Source of the DNA: JAAYTL01 sp031460505
GTDB taxonomy: Bacteria; Bacillota; Clostridia; Tissierellales; Tissierellaceae
Direction: 5' to 3'
Assembly (NCBI GenBank): GCA_031460505.1
Contig: JAVKTT010000014.1
Coordinates: 1 to 20,261 of the forward strand
Length of the DNA: 20,261 nt
Shown: positions 1-8,556 of the stretch, one piece after another
Layout of the letters: the number at the start of each line of letters is the position of its first letter
How positions within the stretch are numbered: position 1 is the stretch's first letter
Notes under the pieces: model-generated
What the model saw: only the letters and a program-made list of their open reading frames with translations
What the model was told of the DNA's origin: nothing
The model's database searches: none
Translations under genes and position numbers: made by a program

Positions 1-1
1 T

Positions 2-364
2 TCAAAACTGGCAGGCGCTCTTGATTATTCCATTCATCAGGAACAGTTTTTAAGAGTATTTCTTGAAGATCCGAAAATACCTCTTGATAACAATGATGCA
101 GAAAGAAGTATCCGGTCATTCTGTGTTGGTAAACACAGCTGGCACATCATCGATTCGAAGAACGGTGCAGAGGCTAGCGCTGCCTTATATAGCATTGCTG
201 AAACAGCAAAAGCGAATGGCCTTAAGCCGTATGAGTACTTCTCTTATCTGCTTGAGCAGTTAATGCATTATCCAAGAAATAATGTTCCGGAAGATGAACT
301 GGTAAAACTAATGCCGTGGTCAGAGGAATTGCCGGATCGTTGTAGAAAACTAAAAATACGGTAA
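2..364 (+). CDS. IS66-family transposase, C-terminal part (runs off the left edge)
   Basis: The frame is open from the first bases of the window and gives the last 120 residues of an IS66 (TnpC-type) DDE transposase. Diagnostic stretches are DNNDAERSIRSFCVGKHSW, which holds the conserved NxxAE segment with the catalytic glutamate, and the IS66 C-terminal element with the ETAKANGLKPYEY pattern followed by LLEQL. The visible part has no internal stop, so the transposase could be intact upstream. Its end lies directly against the left copy of the tRNA-Cys repeat, and the right terminus of the IS is probably near 419-427. The start is outside the window. Family assignment is firm; activity cannot be judged. 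Confidence 0.88.
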   Translation, partial: SKLAGALDYSIHQEQFLRVFLEDPKIPLDNNDAERSIRSFCVGKHSWHIIDSKNGAEASAALYSIAETAKANGLKPYEYFSYLLEQLMHYPRNNVPEDELVKLMPWSEELPDRCRKLKIR

Positions 365-370
365 ATATAC

Positions 371-391
371 CGCCGCCCCAATCGGGCGGCG
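371..391 (+). terminator. GC-rich hairpin after the IS66 transposase
   Basis: A perfect 8-bp stem, CGCCGCCC (371-378) and GGGCGGCG (384-391), encloses a 5-base loop six bases after the transposase stop. There is no T tract, so it is either a weak terminator or a structural part of the IS end. It sits inside a wider inverted repeat, GGTAAATATACC (360-371) and GGTTATTTACC (411-421). Confidence 0.45.
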
Positions 392-427
392 AACTTATTG
401 ACCTGGACTGGTTATTTACCATTTACG

Positions 428-547
428 AAATGTCCACGCAAACAAACGCAAACACCAAATACACAAAGTAAAAACCCCAAAAAACCTTATTTTATCAGGT
501 TTCTGAGGCTTTCATAAGAGAGGCATACCAGATTTGAACCGGAGATC
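428..547. repeat. Left copy of the tRNA-Cys/terminator direct repeat (attL-like)
   Basis: This segment matches 18273-18394 in the same orientation with about ten differences, including one 2-base gap. It contains two CGCAAACA boxes (437-444 and 447-454), a degraded copy of the hairpin (about 476-512), and a 3'-tRNA-like end with the T-loop sequence ccagatttgaac. The similarity stops inside the tRNA at about 547, as expected where an element joins the target. The right copy continues into the complete tRNA-Cys. Confidence 0.75.
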
Positions 548-983
548 GCCTAAAAAACAGGGAAAAAGGAGGATTTGGCGTGCCTGGATGGGTTTGTGCA
601 AGCGGGGGGCAAACACTTTAGGGAACATCCGGACCTCATAAATATAAGTACTCATTCTGAATACAATATACCTTATCAATTACACTGGTTGTAAAATTCA
701 CCAAACTCTTCCTGGCTGATACTAAAAACTTAAGACTTAACTTTTATATCAAATAATAATAATTAAATCCATTATCTCTAAACAGCTCAAAGATCCCCCG
801 CTTTATCAGGAGCTTCCTCCTTCCTTTCAAGATAAAACTTCGTACACCTAGTCTGCTAATCCACTTGGACATATATCACTTTATATTAAACTATAAGCAA
901 ACTGTTGTTTACATATTCTGAATATATTTATGCTATTCTTCTTACACGATAATCCACTTAATGTCAGATTTATGCCAAATATG
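548..983. other. Non-coding stretch between the left repeat and dndA
   Basis: I see no convincing gene here. It begins with a short purine- and G-rich piece (about 555-620) and becomes very AT-rich. It is the 3' flank of the dnd operon, yet no strong hairpin with a T tract for the minus strand is visible. Confidence 0.5.
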
Positions 984-2114
984 TTATGCTATCGTCCTAA
1001 TATAAGAAATTAAATCAGAAAAATCCACCTTAGTTTTTCCATCCCAAGACAGCCGCAATGCAGATGAAATCCTGTCTTCATCTAGTCCCATTGCACTTAA
1101 AACATAGCTTGGTGAAAAATTCCCAGAGGTGCAAGCTGAACCGTTTGAAAATGCATAAAAATCTTTCAAAGCAACAAAGACACCTTCCGCATCCACCCCG
1201 TCAAAGCTAATGTTGATTGTGTTAGGAACACAATAATTCTGGTCTCCATTGATGTAATATCGTAGCCCTTTGATCGCCTCAAAAAACTCCTTTTTTATTT
1301 TCATGCAATTATCCCAGTTTATTTTACTCTCCCGTTCACAAAGTTCTGCAGCCATTGCAAGCCCCGCAACTAAGGCCACAGGTATAGTGCCCGGACGTAT
1401 TCCGCGTTCTTGTTGACCTCCATAAAATAGAGGAGCAATTGGCGGACGCCTATAATCAGCTCCTCTCTTAACAACTAATCCACCAATCCCTTGGGGCCCT
1501 CCAAGCTTATGTGCCGTAAAACTAAGAAGATCATATTTAAGCGATCTAAGCTCATCATTTAACTTACCAAATGATTGAGTTGCATCCACATGAAAATATA
1601 CTTTTGTTTTAGACAGTAATTCTCCAATTTCAGATACCGGCTGAATAATACCAGTTTCACTATTTATATGCATAACTGAAACAAGTAATGTCCTATCAGT
1701 CACCTTCTCCATGATAGAAGCTGCACTCACACGTCCAGTTTCATCAGGATCAATAAAATCAACAACACACCCTAATTCTGACATCTTCTTTAATGGTTCC
1801 AATACTGCTTTATGTTCTATAGAAGTAGTAATAAAGTGGTTACGCCCAGTGGAAATTGCATGTTGTAGCATCCCAATGGTAGATATATTATTACTTTCCG
1901 TAGAACCACTTGTAAATATCAAATCCGTTTTATCAACCGCTAATATCTTTGCTATTGAAGCCCTGCACTTTTCTACCATCTCTTTTGCATTTGCTCCAAA
2001 CATATGTGTTCTGCTATCAGCATTTCCAAATGTTTGCTTATAAACGTCAACCATATGGCATAGAACACGCTCATCAATAGGCGTAGATGCATTGTAATCT
2101 AAATATGTTGGCAA
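984..2114 (-). CDS. dndA: Cysteine desulfurase DndA (NifS/IscS-like)
   Basis: This 376-residue class V aminotransferase-fold enzyme uses pyridoxal phosphate to take sulfur from L-cysteine as an enzyme-bound persulfide, which feeds DNA phosphorothioation. The PLP lysine is K203 in the SFTAHKLGGPQG motif, H101 in SIEHKAVL stacks on the cofactor, and the sulfur-accepting cysteine is C328 in SNGSACTSG. Length fits the family. The start is a TTG at 2114, placed 6-7 bases after an AGGAGGAGG site that overlaps the dndE stop, so the two genes are translationally coupled. It is the last gene of the operon (order C-D-E-A), whereas dndA commonly comes first or is missing. The symbol depends on the adjacent dndCDE; without context it would simply be an IscS/NifS homologue. 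Confidence 0.93.
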   Translation of the reverse strand: MPTYLDYNASTPIDERVLCHMVDVYKQTFGNADSRTHMFGANAKEMVEKCRASIAKILAVDKTDLIFTSGSTESNNISTIGMLQHAISTGRNHFITTSIEHKAVLEPLKKMSELGCVVDFIDPDETGRVSAASIMEKVTDRTLLVSVMHINSETGIIQPVSEIGELLSKTKVYFHVDATQSFGKLNDELRSLKYDLLSFTAHKLGGPQGIGGLVVKRGADYRRPPIAPLFYGGQQERGIRPGTIPVALVAGLAMAAELCERESKINWDNCMKIKKEFFEAIKGLRYYINGDQNYCVPNTINISFDGVDAEGVFVALKDFYAFSNGSACTSGNFSPSYVLSAMGLDEDRISSALRLSWDGKTKVDFSDLISYIRTIA

Positions 2115-2125
2115 AATACCTCCTC

Positions 2126-2509
2126 CTATTCTGACAAATTAATACAGGTAAGTAAATCCTGACAAGACTTTAAAACATCTCTTGTACTAAAATGATTGAT
2201 TCCCCTATTTAAATGTAATCGGAAGTACTTCGCAAGCACTTCTTGAGAATCACCCAATCCATCATTGATGCAACGCTGACGAATAATTGCTTCATACACT
2301 TCATGATATTCACCAGCAAATGTTAACCATGTCATTTCAACGTTGCTATCCGATAGAGGTTCAATCCCTCCTGGAATTGTCGGCTCAGACAAAGACCAAC
2401 ATAAGGCCCATCTACAAATAACATTCCAGTTTTGAATATTTGTCCTGGACTTAATACGTATTAGCTTTTCTTTTTCTGGTTGCGATAACTTAAATTGTTT
2501 TAAGATCAT
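2126..2509 (-). CDS. dndE: DNA sulfur modification protein DndE
   Basis: This 127-residue protein carries the DndE (DUF1832) pattern: an N-terminal helical LSQPEKEKLIRIKSRTN segment followed by NWNVICRWALCWSLSEP at about residues 27-43. DndE is a small helical DNA-binding member of the DndCDE phosphorothioation complex; it has been reported to prefer nicked DNA, although its exact role is debated. Its ATG overlaps the dndD stop by 4 bases (ATGA), with GAGGAGG about 8 bases upstream inside dndD. It is followed 11 bases later by dndA. The length is normal and no defects are seen. Confidence 0.92.
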   Translation of the reverse strand: MILKQFKLSQPEKEKLIRIKSRTNIQNWNVICRWALCWSLSEPTIPGGIEPLSDSNVEMTWLTFAGEYHEVYEAIIRQRCINDGLGDSQEVLAKYFRLHLNRGINHFSTRDVLKSCQDLLTCINLSE

Positions 2510-4497
2510 TTGATCGCCTCCTCAAAATAACCAGGAACAATGCAAGTACATTTTTCTACTGCATTATATTGTAATGTATAATAGCTATTGACGTGCTCTT
2601 GAATCTGGTAAAGATAACGTCCATAGACTTCTTCATCTGTAGATAAAACAATTACCTGAGAACTTGCATTTGGCAAGTATCTATTAATAAAATTATGGCG
2701 ATGAGCAGAGTCGAGGCGAGCCATAGGTGTATCGATTACCACTGGTAATTTATAGCCTGAGCTTAGAGCAAGGCCCCAAATAATAGAAATCGCAAACATT
2801 TGTTTCTCTCCAGCAGAAAGTTGGGATTTTAACAAAATGCCACCAGTATAATCCCGTAACGTAATATCTAAATTTGTAGGATCAATCTCAACCTTTGTAA
2901 TGATATTCTCTTTCTGTGTTAAAAAACGAAAACATTTTGTAATGTTATTTTCAAGCTCCGATACCTTTTTCGTTTGTAAGCGATGCTTAAATTCTGTCAT
3001 AACAGCTTCTGTTTTAGCTGCATAGCTTATAATTCTTGCATTGTCATCTGCTGTATCATCGATTAAAGCTATACGCTTTATGATTTTTTGTCTCTGCACC
3101 TCAAGAATGTGGCACTGGTGCTCAAAGGACTGTATGCTTTCATCAATTTTAGTAATTTCTATCTCCAATGCTGTCGCTGAACGTTCCAAATCGCGTATCA
3201 TGCTAATCAATTCTAAGGCTCCCATCTTCTCAGCATTAGAATTTAAATGAGTATCAATCTGCAAAAGAGCATTTTCATTTTCCTCAATCTGTTTTATGAT
3301 ATTCTCCACTAAAACTTGATTATCAAAAATACCCCCTTCCAATAGCCTTTCAATTAACATAATAGATACCGGAGTTAATCCAATACGCCCCACATCAGTC
3401 TTACCATTGCTATAATCTTCAAGTTCTTCAACAATCATATTTTTTACACGAACTTGCAATTCTCTATCCTTTTCTAAAAGCTTTGAGACTTTTTGAGTTA
3501 ATCTTTCAATAATATCTTCAATCAATGCCTTAGAGTTTTCCAAAACCGTTTGAGCCTGTGTAATTTTTGCTTCATTGTAAACTTGCTTTAATAAGGTATC
3601 ACACATCGCAAGGGGAGTCGCAGGATTTATAGCTAAATCTATGATTTTTTGTTTTAATACATTTTCTTCCTCTTTTAAATCAGCTTTTTCCTTCTCGATT
3701 TCTTCACGCTTAACGCCAAGATGCCCTCCTTGTTTCCAGAAGTTTTCTTCTGTTGTTTCCAATTTCGCTTGTACAATTTCTAGTTGGGGTAAACGTTGCG
3801 CTCGTTGTCGCCTTGCATTATTAATTAATTCCGTCACCTTTGCGATTGCTGCTTCGTTTTCTTCTTTTTCTTTCATATAAGCAATTGTTTCTATTGTTTG
3901 AGTCGATGTCTGTTTATCACGTGCTATTTTCTGAATATCATCCAAAACCTTATCAATAATAGAAACGCCCATAACCGCTTTTATTGAGTCTTTAATTTCA
4001 TCAAATGACTCATCATCAGCAATTTGACTAATTTTTTCATTGTCAAAAAAGAAAAAACGCGAAATTCCAAAAGGCAAGACTTCTTCAATGTAATAATTCC
4101 AATTCTCAGATAAATAGTGATCTTCTTGCCCATTTCTTAAAACGAACAAATTTTCAGCACTTTTACTTTCCTCAATTGACCATTTGCGAATTACCTTTAT
4201 TTCTGTATTATCGTCCATTACAAAAGTAACAGATACATATGTATAATTGTCAGTAGCTGATTTATTGACATATTCACGCAAAAAAGTATCATATCGTTTT
4301 CTTCCATCTTGTATATATGGGAGAGCCCTTTTTCCATAAAAAGTAAGAAAAATCGCATCTAAAATAGTAGTCTTACCTCGTCCATTCATCCCGCCAATTA
4401 AGGTAACATTTCTCTTGTCTAGAGCATTGTTTAACTCTATAAGGTGAGTGCCTTTATATATTCCAAAATTATGTAATTCAATTTGAGTAAAAAACAC
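2506..4497 (-). CDS. dndD: DNA sulfur modification ATPase DndD (SMC/Rad50-like)
   Basis: This 663-residue ABC-type ATPase has split nucleotide-binding halves joined by long coiled coils. Walker A is GMNGRGKTT (36-44), the ABC signature is LSAGEKQ (560-566), Walker B with D-loop is LPVVIDTPMARLD (584-596), and a switch segment VIVLSTDEEV follows. The charged middle, about 190-520, is predicted coiled coil. The FRFFFFDNEKI-like stretch near residues 147-155 is typical of DndD. In the DndCDE complex it is thought to supply ATP-dependent DNA handling or nicking during sulfur insertion. The start is GTG at 4497, with AGGAGGTG overlapping the dndC stop 11 bases upstream. All ATPase motifs are intact. 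Confidence 0.94.
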   Translation of the reverse strand: MFFTQIELHNFGIYKGTHLIELNNALDKRNVTLIGGMNGRGKTTILDAIFLTFYGKRALPYIQDGRKRYDTFLREYVNKSATDNYTYVSVTFVMDDNTEIKVIRKWSIEESKSAENLFVLRNGQEDHYLSENWNYYIEEVLPFGISRFFFFDNEKISQIADDESFDEIKDSIKAVMGVSIIDKVLDDIQKIARDKQTSTQTIETIAYMKEKEENEAAIAKVTELINNARRQRAQRLPQLEIVQAKLETTEENFWKQGGHLGVKREEIEKEKADLKEEENVLKQKIIDLAINPATPLAMCDTLLKQVYNEAKITQAQTVLENSKALIEDIIERLTQKVSKLLEKDRELQVRVKNMIVEELEDYSNGKTDVGRIGLTPVSIMLIERLLEGGIFDNQVLVENIIKQIEENENALLQIDTHLNSNAEKMGALELISMIRDLERSATALEIEITKIDESIQSFEHQCHILEVQRQKIIKRIALIDDTADDNARIISYAAKTEAVMTEFKHRLQTKKVSELENNITKCFRFLTQKENIITKVEIDPTNLDITLRDYTGGILLKSQLSAGEKQMFAISIIWGLALSSGYKLPVVIDTPMARLDSAHRHNFINRYLPNASSQVIVLSTDEEVYGRYLYQIQEHVNSYYTLQYNAVEKCTCIVPGYFEEAIK

Positions 4498-4508
4498 GTA
4501 CTCACCTC

Positions 4509-5984
4509 CTATTCGTCAATGATATCTTCATCATTTAAAACATCATCGATAATACCCCTACGCTTACGACGTTCCAACTCTATTTCCTCAGCGTTGTCTT
4601 CATCGGTAAAGTAGCATTTAACTATAATTTCTTCTATTCTTTTTTTAATGTTTCTCCTTTGTGACATGGCAGAAGATTTTGATTCGATATCGAGAATACT
4701 GCTCTGCATTTCAAGTAATAGCGTTTCTTTAGGATATAAACTTTCACAAACCTCTTTAAGCAAATCCCATTCAGCCGCTCCATAATACTTATTTCCATAT
4801 ATTGTATTATCTTCATATACCTTCCCAGTTTCCTCTTCATAAATAAGTGGTAGCCTATCATCAAACTCATGTTTTTCTTCTAGCCAAATTTTACGTATAA
4901 ACTGAAGTTCTTCTTGAGTTATCAAAGGAACATCTTTAACTTCTTCGGGTCCATTTTCGTGTACCACCTTTTCAGCCCTTAAAAGTTTTCTTAAAAATTC
5001 TTCTCGAGTTTCTTTTGTATATGGCCCATGCACTAGTCTTCCATGATGCCAAGTGAGCTTACCATTCATCCTCCGGAAATCTCTTCGTTTTCGATCAAGA
5101 CTTGGATCTCCCATGGTAGCAATATCATTACGAAAATCTAGTAATGGCAACATCCAGGATTTTTCTTCGTCATTCTGTATCATCGCTGCCATTGATTTAT
5201 CCTCTGTAACAAGCGTACAAACCCAACACCCAAATCGGCTATTACCACAACTAGGAGTCCCTGTATCAAAAACAAGTGGACATTCCCCGTCTGCAGAGGC
5301 TCCACTATACATCGCCAAAAGTTCCTTATTCGAATGCCCCCATGGGTTAGGGATTTGCATTAAATATTGCCAAACATTATCATTGGTCCAGTTCTCAATC
5401 GGAGTAAAAATATATGAATTAGGGAATGAGCCATTGGGGCTTAAATGATCTCTGTACCTTTTCTTCTCATACCCCTCCATCACTGCACGCCTGGTTGCAC
5501 TTTCTGCCTTTCTAGAACCCAGAACCAGAATAGCTTCACTCTCCGCATCAAGAATTTTTTTAATAAATGTATTTGATGGTTCAATCTTCATTCTATCCGT
5601 ACACCAACGAAAATTTTTACGTGGATACGGATACCCCCGCCCAATTAGATTAACCCAATATGTATTTGATGTTTGTGGTGTTAAACGATGAGGAATTATT
5701 GGAAGGTATCCCTTTCGTGCATTTTCTTTCATTCGTTCAAGTGAAGTATTCGCCCATAAAGCCACAACTGGCGATTCTACTAGTGTATCAGTGCTAATCA
5801 CATGAACCTTTTTATGACGCTTGGTTTCTGGCAATTGAGAAAGAGCTTCCCAAACTAATTGTACAATAGCAGTAGAATCCTTTCCACCGCTGTAACCACA
5901 AATCCAAGGTATATTATCCTCTAAATACAACGTTTGAATAATTTTAATAACCTCCTGGATATCTTGTTTACTTAAAGTAGACAT
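4509..5984 (-). CDS. dndC: DNA sulfur modification protein DndC (PAPS reductase-like, Fe-S)
   Basis: DndC is an ATP-pyrophosphatase-fold enzyme related to PAPS reductase that activates the DNA backbone for sulfur incorporation. Numbered from the ATG at 5984, the PP-loop SGGKDST lies at 32-38. Four cysteines, C235, C246, C253 and C256 (spacing x10, x6, x2), form the expected [4Fe-4S] ligand set, and C128 lies in FRWCTDRMKI. The frame extends 12 codons further to a TTG at 6020. I chose the ATG because a strong AGGAGGTG lies 9 bases before it and would otherwise fall inside the coding region. The protein is then 491 residues, normal for DndC. It is the first certain gene of the modification operon. 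Confidence 0.94.
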   Translation of the reverse strand: MSTLSKQDIQEVIKIIQTLYLEDNIPWICGYSGGKDSTAIVQLVWEALSQLPETKRHKKVHVISTDTLVESPVVALWANTSLERMKENARKGYLPIIPHRLTPQTSNTYWVNLIGRGYPYPRKNFRWCTDRMKIEPSNTFIKKILDAESEAILVLGSRKAESATRRAVMEGYEKKRYRDHLSPNGSFPNSYIFTPIENWTNDNVWQYLMQIPNPWGHSNKELLAMYSGASADGECPLVFDTGTPSCGNSRFGCWVCTLVTEDKSMAAMIQNDEEKSWMLPLLDFRNDIATMGDPSLDRKRRDFRRMNGKLTWHHGRLVHGPYTKETREEFLRKLLRAEKVVHENGPEEVKDVPLITQEELQFIRKIWLEEKHEFDDRLPLIYEEETGKVYEDNTIYGNKYYGAAEWDLLKEVCESLYPKETLLLEMQSSILDIESKSSAMSQRRNIKKRIEEIIVKCYFTDEDNAEEIELERRKRRGIIDDVLNDEDIIDE

Positions 5985-6052
5985 TTGTATTCCACCTCCT
6001 ATCCTAAAATGCTCTTTCAAAAAATACTGTTTATTTTTCAGGTCTTAGCATT

Positions 6053-6259
6053 TTAAACTCGTAAAAAATACGCGTAAATCCGCATTTTTTCGATATAATT
6101 CTTCGTTGTATCAAATACATGCTTACCCAACAAGAAATTCTTCTCATCAAATATAAATAGCTTAGTATTTATTGAAAGCAAAACCATTGGAATATAATGT
6201 TCTTTATCTAACTGAATACCTTCTAAACCAGAAATGCAAAGTATATCACTTCCTTGCAA
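6053..6259 (-). CDS. Small hypothetical ORF upstream of dndC
   Basis: This 68-residue frame (counting an initial TTG at 6259) is not opposite another gene and lies between a candidate promoter and dndC. An ACGGAG site sits about 6 bases before the TTG. The predicted protein is hydrophobic and basic, with YIPMVLLSINTKLFIFDEKN in the middle, and no family is recognised. It occupies the place where dndB might be expected, but I see no DndB signature such as DGQHR, and it is far shorter. It could be a leader peptide, a remnant of a lost gene, or chance. Confidence 0.3.
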   Translation of the reverse strand: MQGSDILCISGLEGIQLDKEHYIPMVLLSINTKLFIFDEKNFLLGKHVFDTTKNYIEKMRIYAYFLRV

Positions 6260-6294
6260 AAGAACTCCGTTTACATATCAATTCCACGATAACT

Positions 6295-6323
6295 ATACTA
6301 ACACACAATGTAAGTCTTGTAAA
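6295..6323 (-). promoter_or_regulatory. Candidate promoter for the dndCDEA block
   Basis: Reading the minus strand, TTTACA (-35, at 6323-6318) and TAGTAT (-10, at 6300-6295) are separated by exactly 17 bases, and TGT directly precedes the -10 as an extended -10 element. Transcription would start near 6287, about 28 bases before the small ORF and about 300 before the dndC ATG. Only 4 of 6 bases match the -10 consensus, so this is a proposal. Confidence 0.35.
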
Positions 6324-6486
6324 TTTATATGGAAGCGCATTTGTCGAGAAAATATAATATACTATAAAGCCTCTTTACTGCTCTAAAACGGCAGAAGCAA
6401 CAATGCTCCCACCGGTATATTAGAAATCAAACACATATTCTATTGCATTTTTAACTAAATCACTACAGAAACAGGGTTGAAATTTG

Positions 6487-6509
6487 TTAAAACTACAATA
6501 CAGTTTTAA
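6487..6509. terminator. AT-only hairpin at the end of the DUF262 gene
   Basis: The inverted repeat TTAAAACT / AGTTTTAA (6487-6494 and 6502-6509) overlaps the stop codon of the DUF262-DUF1524 gene. It has no GC core and no clear T tract, so its terminator function is doubtful. It is noted because it marks the boundary between the two operon blocks. Confidence 0.22.
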
Positions 6510-8451
6510 ACTTTATTATCAAATCCTCTATAATCCTAGTCGCTACGGTTGAATATATACTTGAAAATTCCTCCAAGTAGTATTGATTCAACTTGTCCTT
6601 TGCCTCCTCTTCACTAGTAAAATTAAAAATATCCGGATACATTTCGAAGTTGTCTTTAACAACTCGAATCACCATTCTACTATACTCACACCCAATTTCA
6701 TTCATGTTAAGATCAATTTCATTTAGTTTTTCAACAATATGAAGATTTCCTATTTGATCATTTAATTTTTTCGGAATAAAAATATAATTAAATAACGAAT
6801 CGGCATATTTCCTTATAACTGTCGGATAACTATATTGATATATTGTACCAGAAATATTTATTTTAGCCTTTTTGCTATTATTTACTATAAAATGTTCTAA
6901 ACTAAAATTACGACCATTATTAATTACAAATTCGTATAATTTCTCAAAATTCCCTTTTATTTGTACCTTTTCTTCTCGTAGTTCAAAAAAATTATATATT
7001 GTCGCTAAAGAAATACATCTAAAACGTTCATCATATTCGTCATCTTTAGATATACATTTATATTGTGCCGTTATTCTGCGCTCAGATATCTCCTTATTTT
7101 CAAAGTAGTATTTAATTCTCAATATCATTAATTCATACCATTGATCAGACTTAACAATTTCATGTAACCTATCACTATTTTTCTTACTATCAAATAAAAT
7201 AAAAAAGGAGGTTAATACATATATAGCATAAATCTTCCGATAATCATTTTTAGTCGAATTATTGTCAAATAATACTGAAAGTACATACTTCATTACTAAA
7301 ACTTTCGGTGTTCGCTCTTTATCCAAAATAATCTTTTTAATAAAATCATGAATAACATTAATTTCAGTATTATCCATACGTGCTGAACTTGAAAAATGTG
7401 ATTTAAATTTTATTGAAGCATTTTGATTATTAATAATATCAATTATCATTTCTACAAAAGAATTAACTTCCATAATACTACTATACATAAATCCCTTATC
7501 ATTAATCACCTTAATCAAATGCTCACCCGTATAATGTGGTATCTTATCAATATCTATCGATCCCACTCCAGCGTCAAGTGTAAAATCCTCTTTTTTAAAC
7601 TTGATATTACTTAACCTTAAATTTGAATATAATTTACAATATAAATGATGCTCTATTAAATTCATTATAGGATACAAATTTTCATTATTCTTATTCAACA
7701 TAAAAGTGTATTTTTTTAATTTTTTCCAAGCATCACGGATCTTTTGACTTGAGTCATTACTAAACAAATATCCCTTAAAAATATCTTCTGCATCCAACTT
7801 TACACCTTTTAAGTTTACATCAAGAAAATAATCTATGCTATTGCCAGTACCGTCTTCCAAATTAGCTATAATATTCACTTCGCATCTTTCAAGATTTCTT
7901 AAAAACAACTTAGAATTTTCTGAATTATCCAACATACCTGTTTTCATTATGGATTCCCATAGTCTCTCATAATTATGGCGTTGGTTAAAATCATCGGATT
8001 CTTCTACAAAAATCCTTTCTTCTTCGGGCATAATATCGCAATTAAAATTATATTCTGCTAATTTACCATAGCCCTCAAAACTAGCATTATACAAATCAAC
8101 TGTTTTAAAAACTTCAATTGCATCGCCAAATTTCTCATTTATATATTGTATTAACATTAACAGTACAGTCAATCTTTGTTGTCCATCTATGACTTCATAA
8201 TTTTCATCAGGAGTTTTTGTTAAAATAATATTACCTAAAAATTTTTGTGCTTTACTTATGTCACGCATAAGTTCAATAAGTTGTTCTTTTTTCCACCGAA
8301 TTTCCCTTTGAAAATCAGGTATAATGTACTTTCTTCCCTTTTTTAGTTCAAAGATTACATTTGATTCAAGACCTATTTTAATTTCTACTGGTGTCTTTTC
8401 ATATGATAGGAAGCGCCTTAAATTTATAACTGTACCAATTATACCAGCCAT
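6493..8451 (-). CDS. DUF262-DUF1524 protein, SspE-like restriction effector
   Basis: This 652-residue two-domain protein has an N-terminal DUF262 region with IIPDFQREIRW (43-53), the nucleotide-binding DGQQR motif (89-93) and NLKGVKLDAEDIFKGYLF (213-230). The C-terminal part resembles DUF1524, an HNH-type nuclease: FSLEHFIVNN (516-525) corresponds to the usual LEHILPQ histidine motif, and FNYIFIPKKLNDQIGN (554-569) to the following LxKxLNxxIGN block. The same architecture occurs in SspE, which uses DUF262 to sense phosphorothioate DNA and DUF1524 to nick unprotected DNA, and in GmrSD type IV enzymes. The catalytic histidine is kept but the proline after it is not, so nuclease activity is uncertain. 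The ATG follows GGAGGAA. It lies 105 bases after the preceding gene, so it may be co-transcribed or separately controlled. Confidence 0.82.
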   Translation of the reverse strand: MAGIIGTVINLRRFLSYEKTPVEIKIGLESNVIFELKKGRKYIIPDFQREIRWKKEQLIELMRDISKAQKFLGNIILTKTPDENYEVIDGQQRLTVLLMLIQYINEKFGDAIEVFKTVDLYNASFEGYGKLAEYNFNCDIMPEEERIFVEESDDFNQRHNYERLWESIMKTGMLDNSENSKLFLRNLERCEVNIIANLEDGTGNSIDYFLDVNLKGVKLDAEDIFKGYLFSNDSSQKIRDAWKKLKKYTFMLNKNNENLYPIMNLIEHHLYCKLYSNLRLSNIKFKKEDFTLDAGVGSIDIDKIPHYTGEHLIKVINDKGFMYSSIMEVNSFVEMIIDIINNQNASIKFKSHFSSSARMDNTEINVIHDFIKKIILDKERTPKVLVMKYVLSVLFDNNSTKNDYRKIYAIYVLTSFFILFDSKKNSDRLHEIVKSDQWYELMILRIKYYFENKEISERRITAQYKCISKDDEYDERFRCISLATIYNFFELREEKVQIKGNFEKLYEFVINNGRNFSLEHFIVNNSKKAKINISGTIYQYSYPTVIRKYADSLFNYIFIPKKLNDQIGNLHIVEKLNEIDLNMNEIGCEYSRMVIRVVKDNFEMYPDIFNFTSEEEAKDKLNQYYLEEFSSIYSTVATRIIEDLIIKFKTVL

Positions 8452-8462
8452 TTTATTCCTCC

Positions 8463-8477
8463 ATGTATTTTCTACAT
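8463..8477. promoter_or_regulatory. Palindrome just before the ribosome site of the DUF262 gene
   Basis: A perfect 5-bp inverted repeat, ATGTA-gaaaa-TACAT on the coding (minus) strand, ends directly before the GGAGGAA site. It could be a small operator or a hairpin limiting translation of the effector. A palindrome this short in AT-rich DNA may also be chance. Confidence 0.25.
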
Positions 8478-8556
8478 TTATCCTTCATCACATTATTACG
8501 AAATTATCCAAACTAAAATTCAGCTAAAAAACTTAGAGTAAGAACCTTTTAATTCT

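Noticed and set aside
521..547. A second functional tRNA at the left repeat
   Set aside because: Only the 3' acceptor and T-arm portion is present; there is no anticodon or D-arm sequence after 547.
6053..6259. dndB remnant upstream of dndC
   Set aside because: No DGQHR motif or other DndB feature is visible. The position alone is not evidence, so the frame is listed as hypothetical.
8452..8556. Strong independent promoter for the DUF262 gene
   Set aside because: The AT-rich gap offers several weak -10-like hexamers but no -35 at proper spacing, so none was called.
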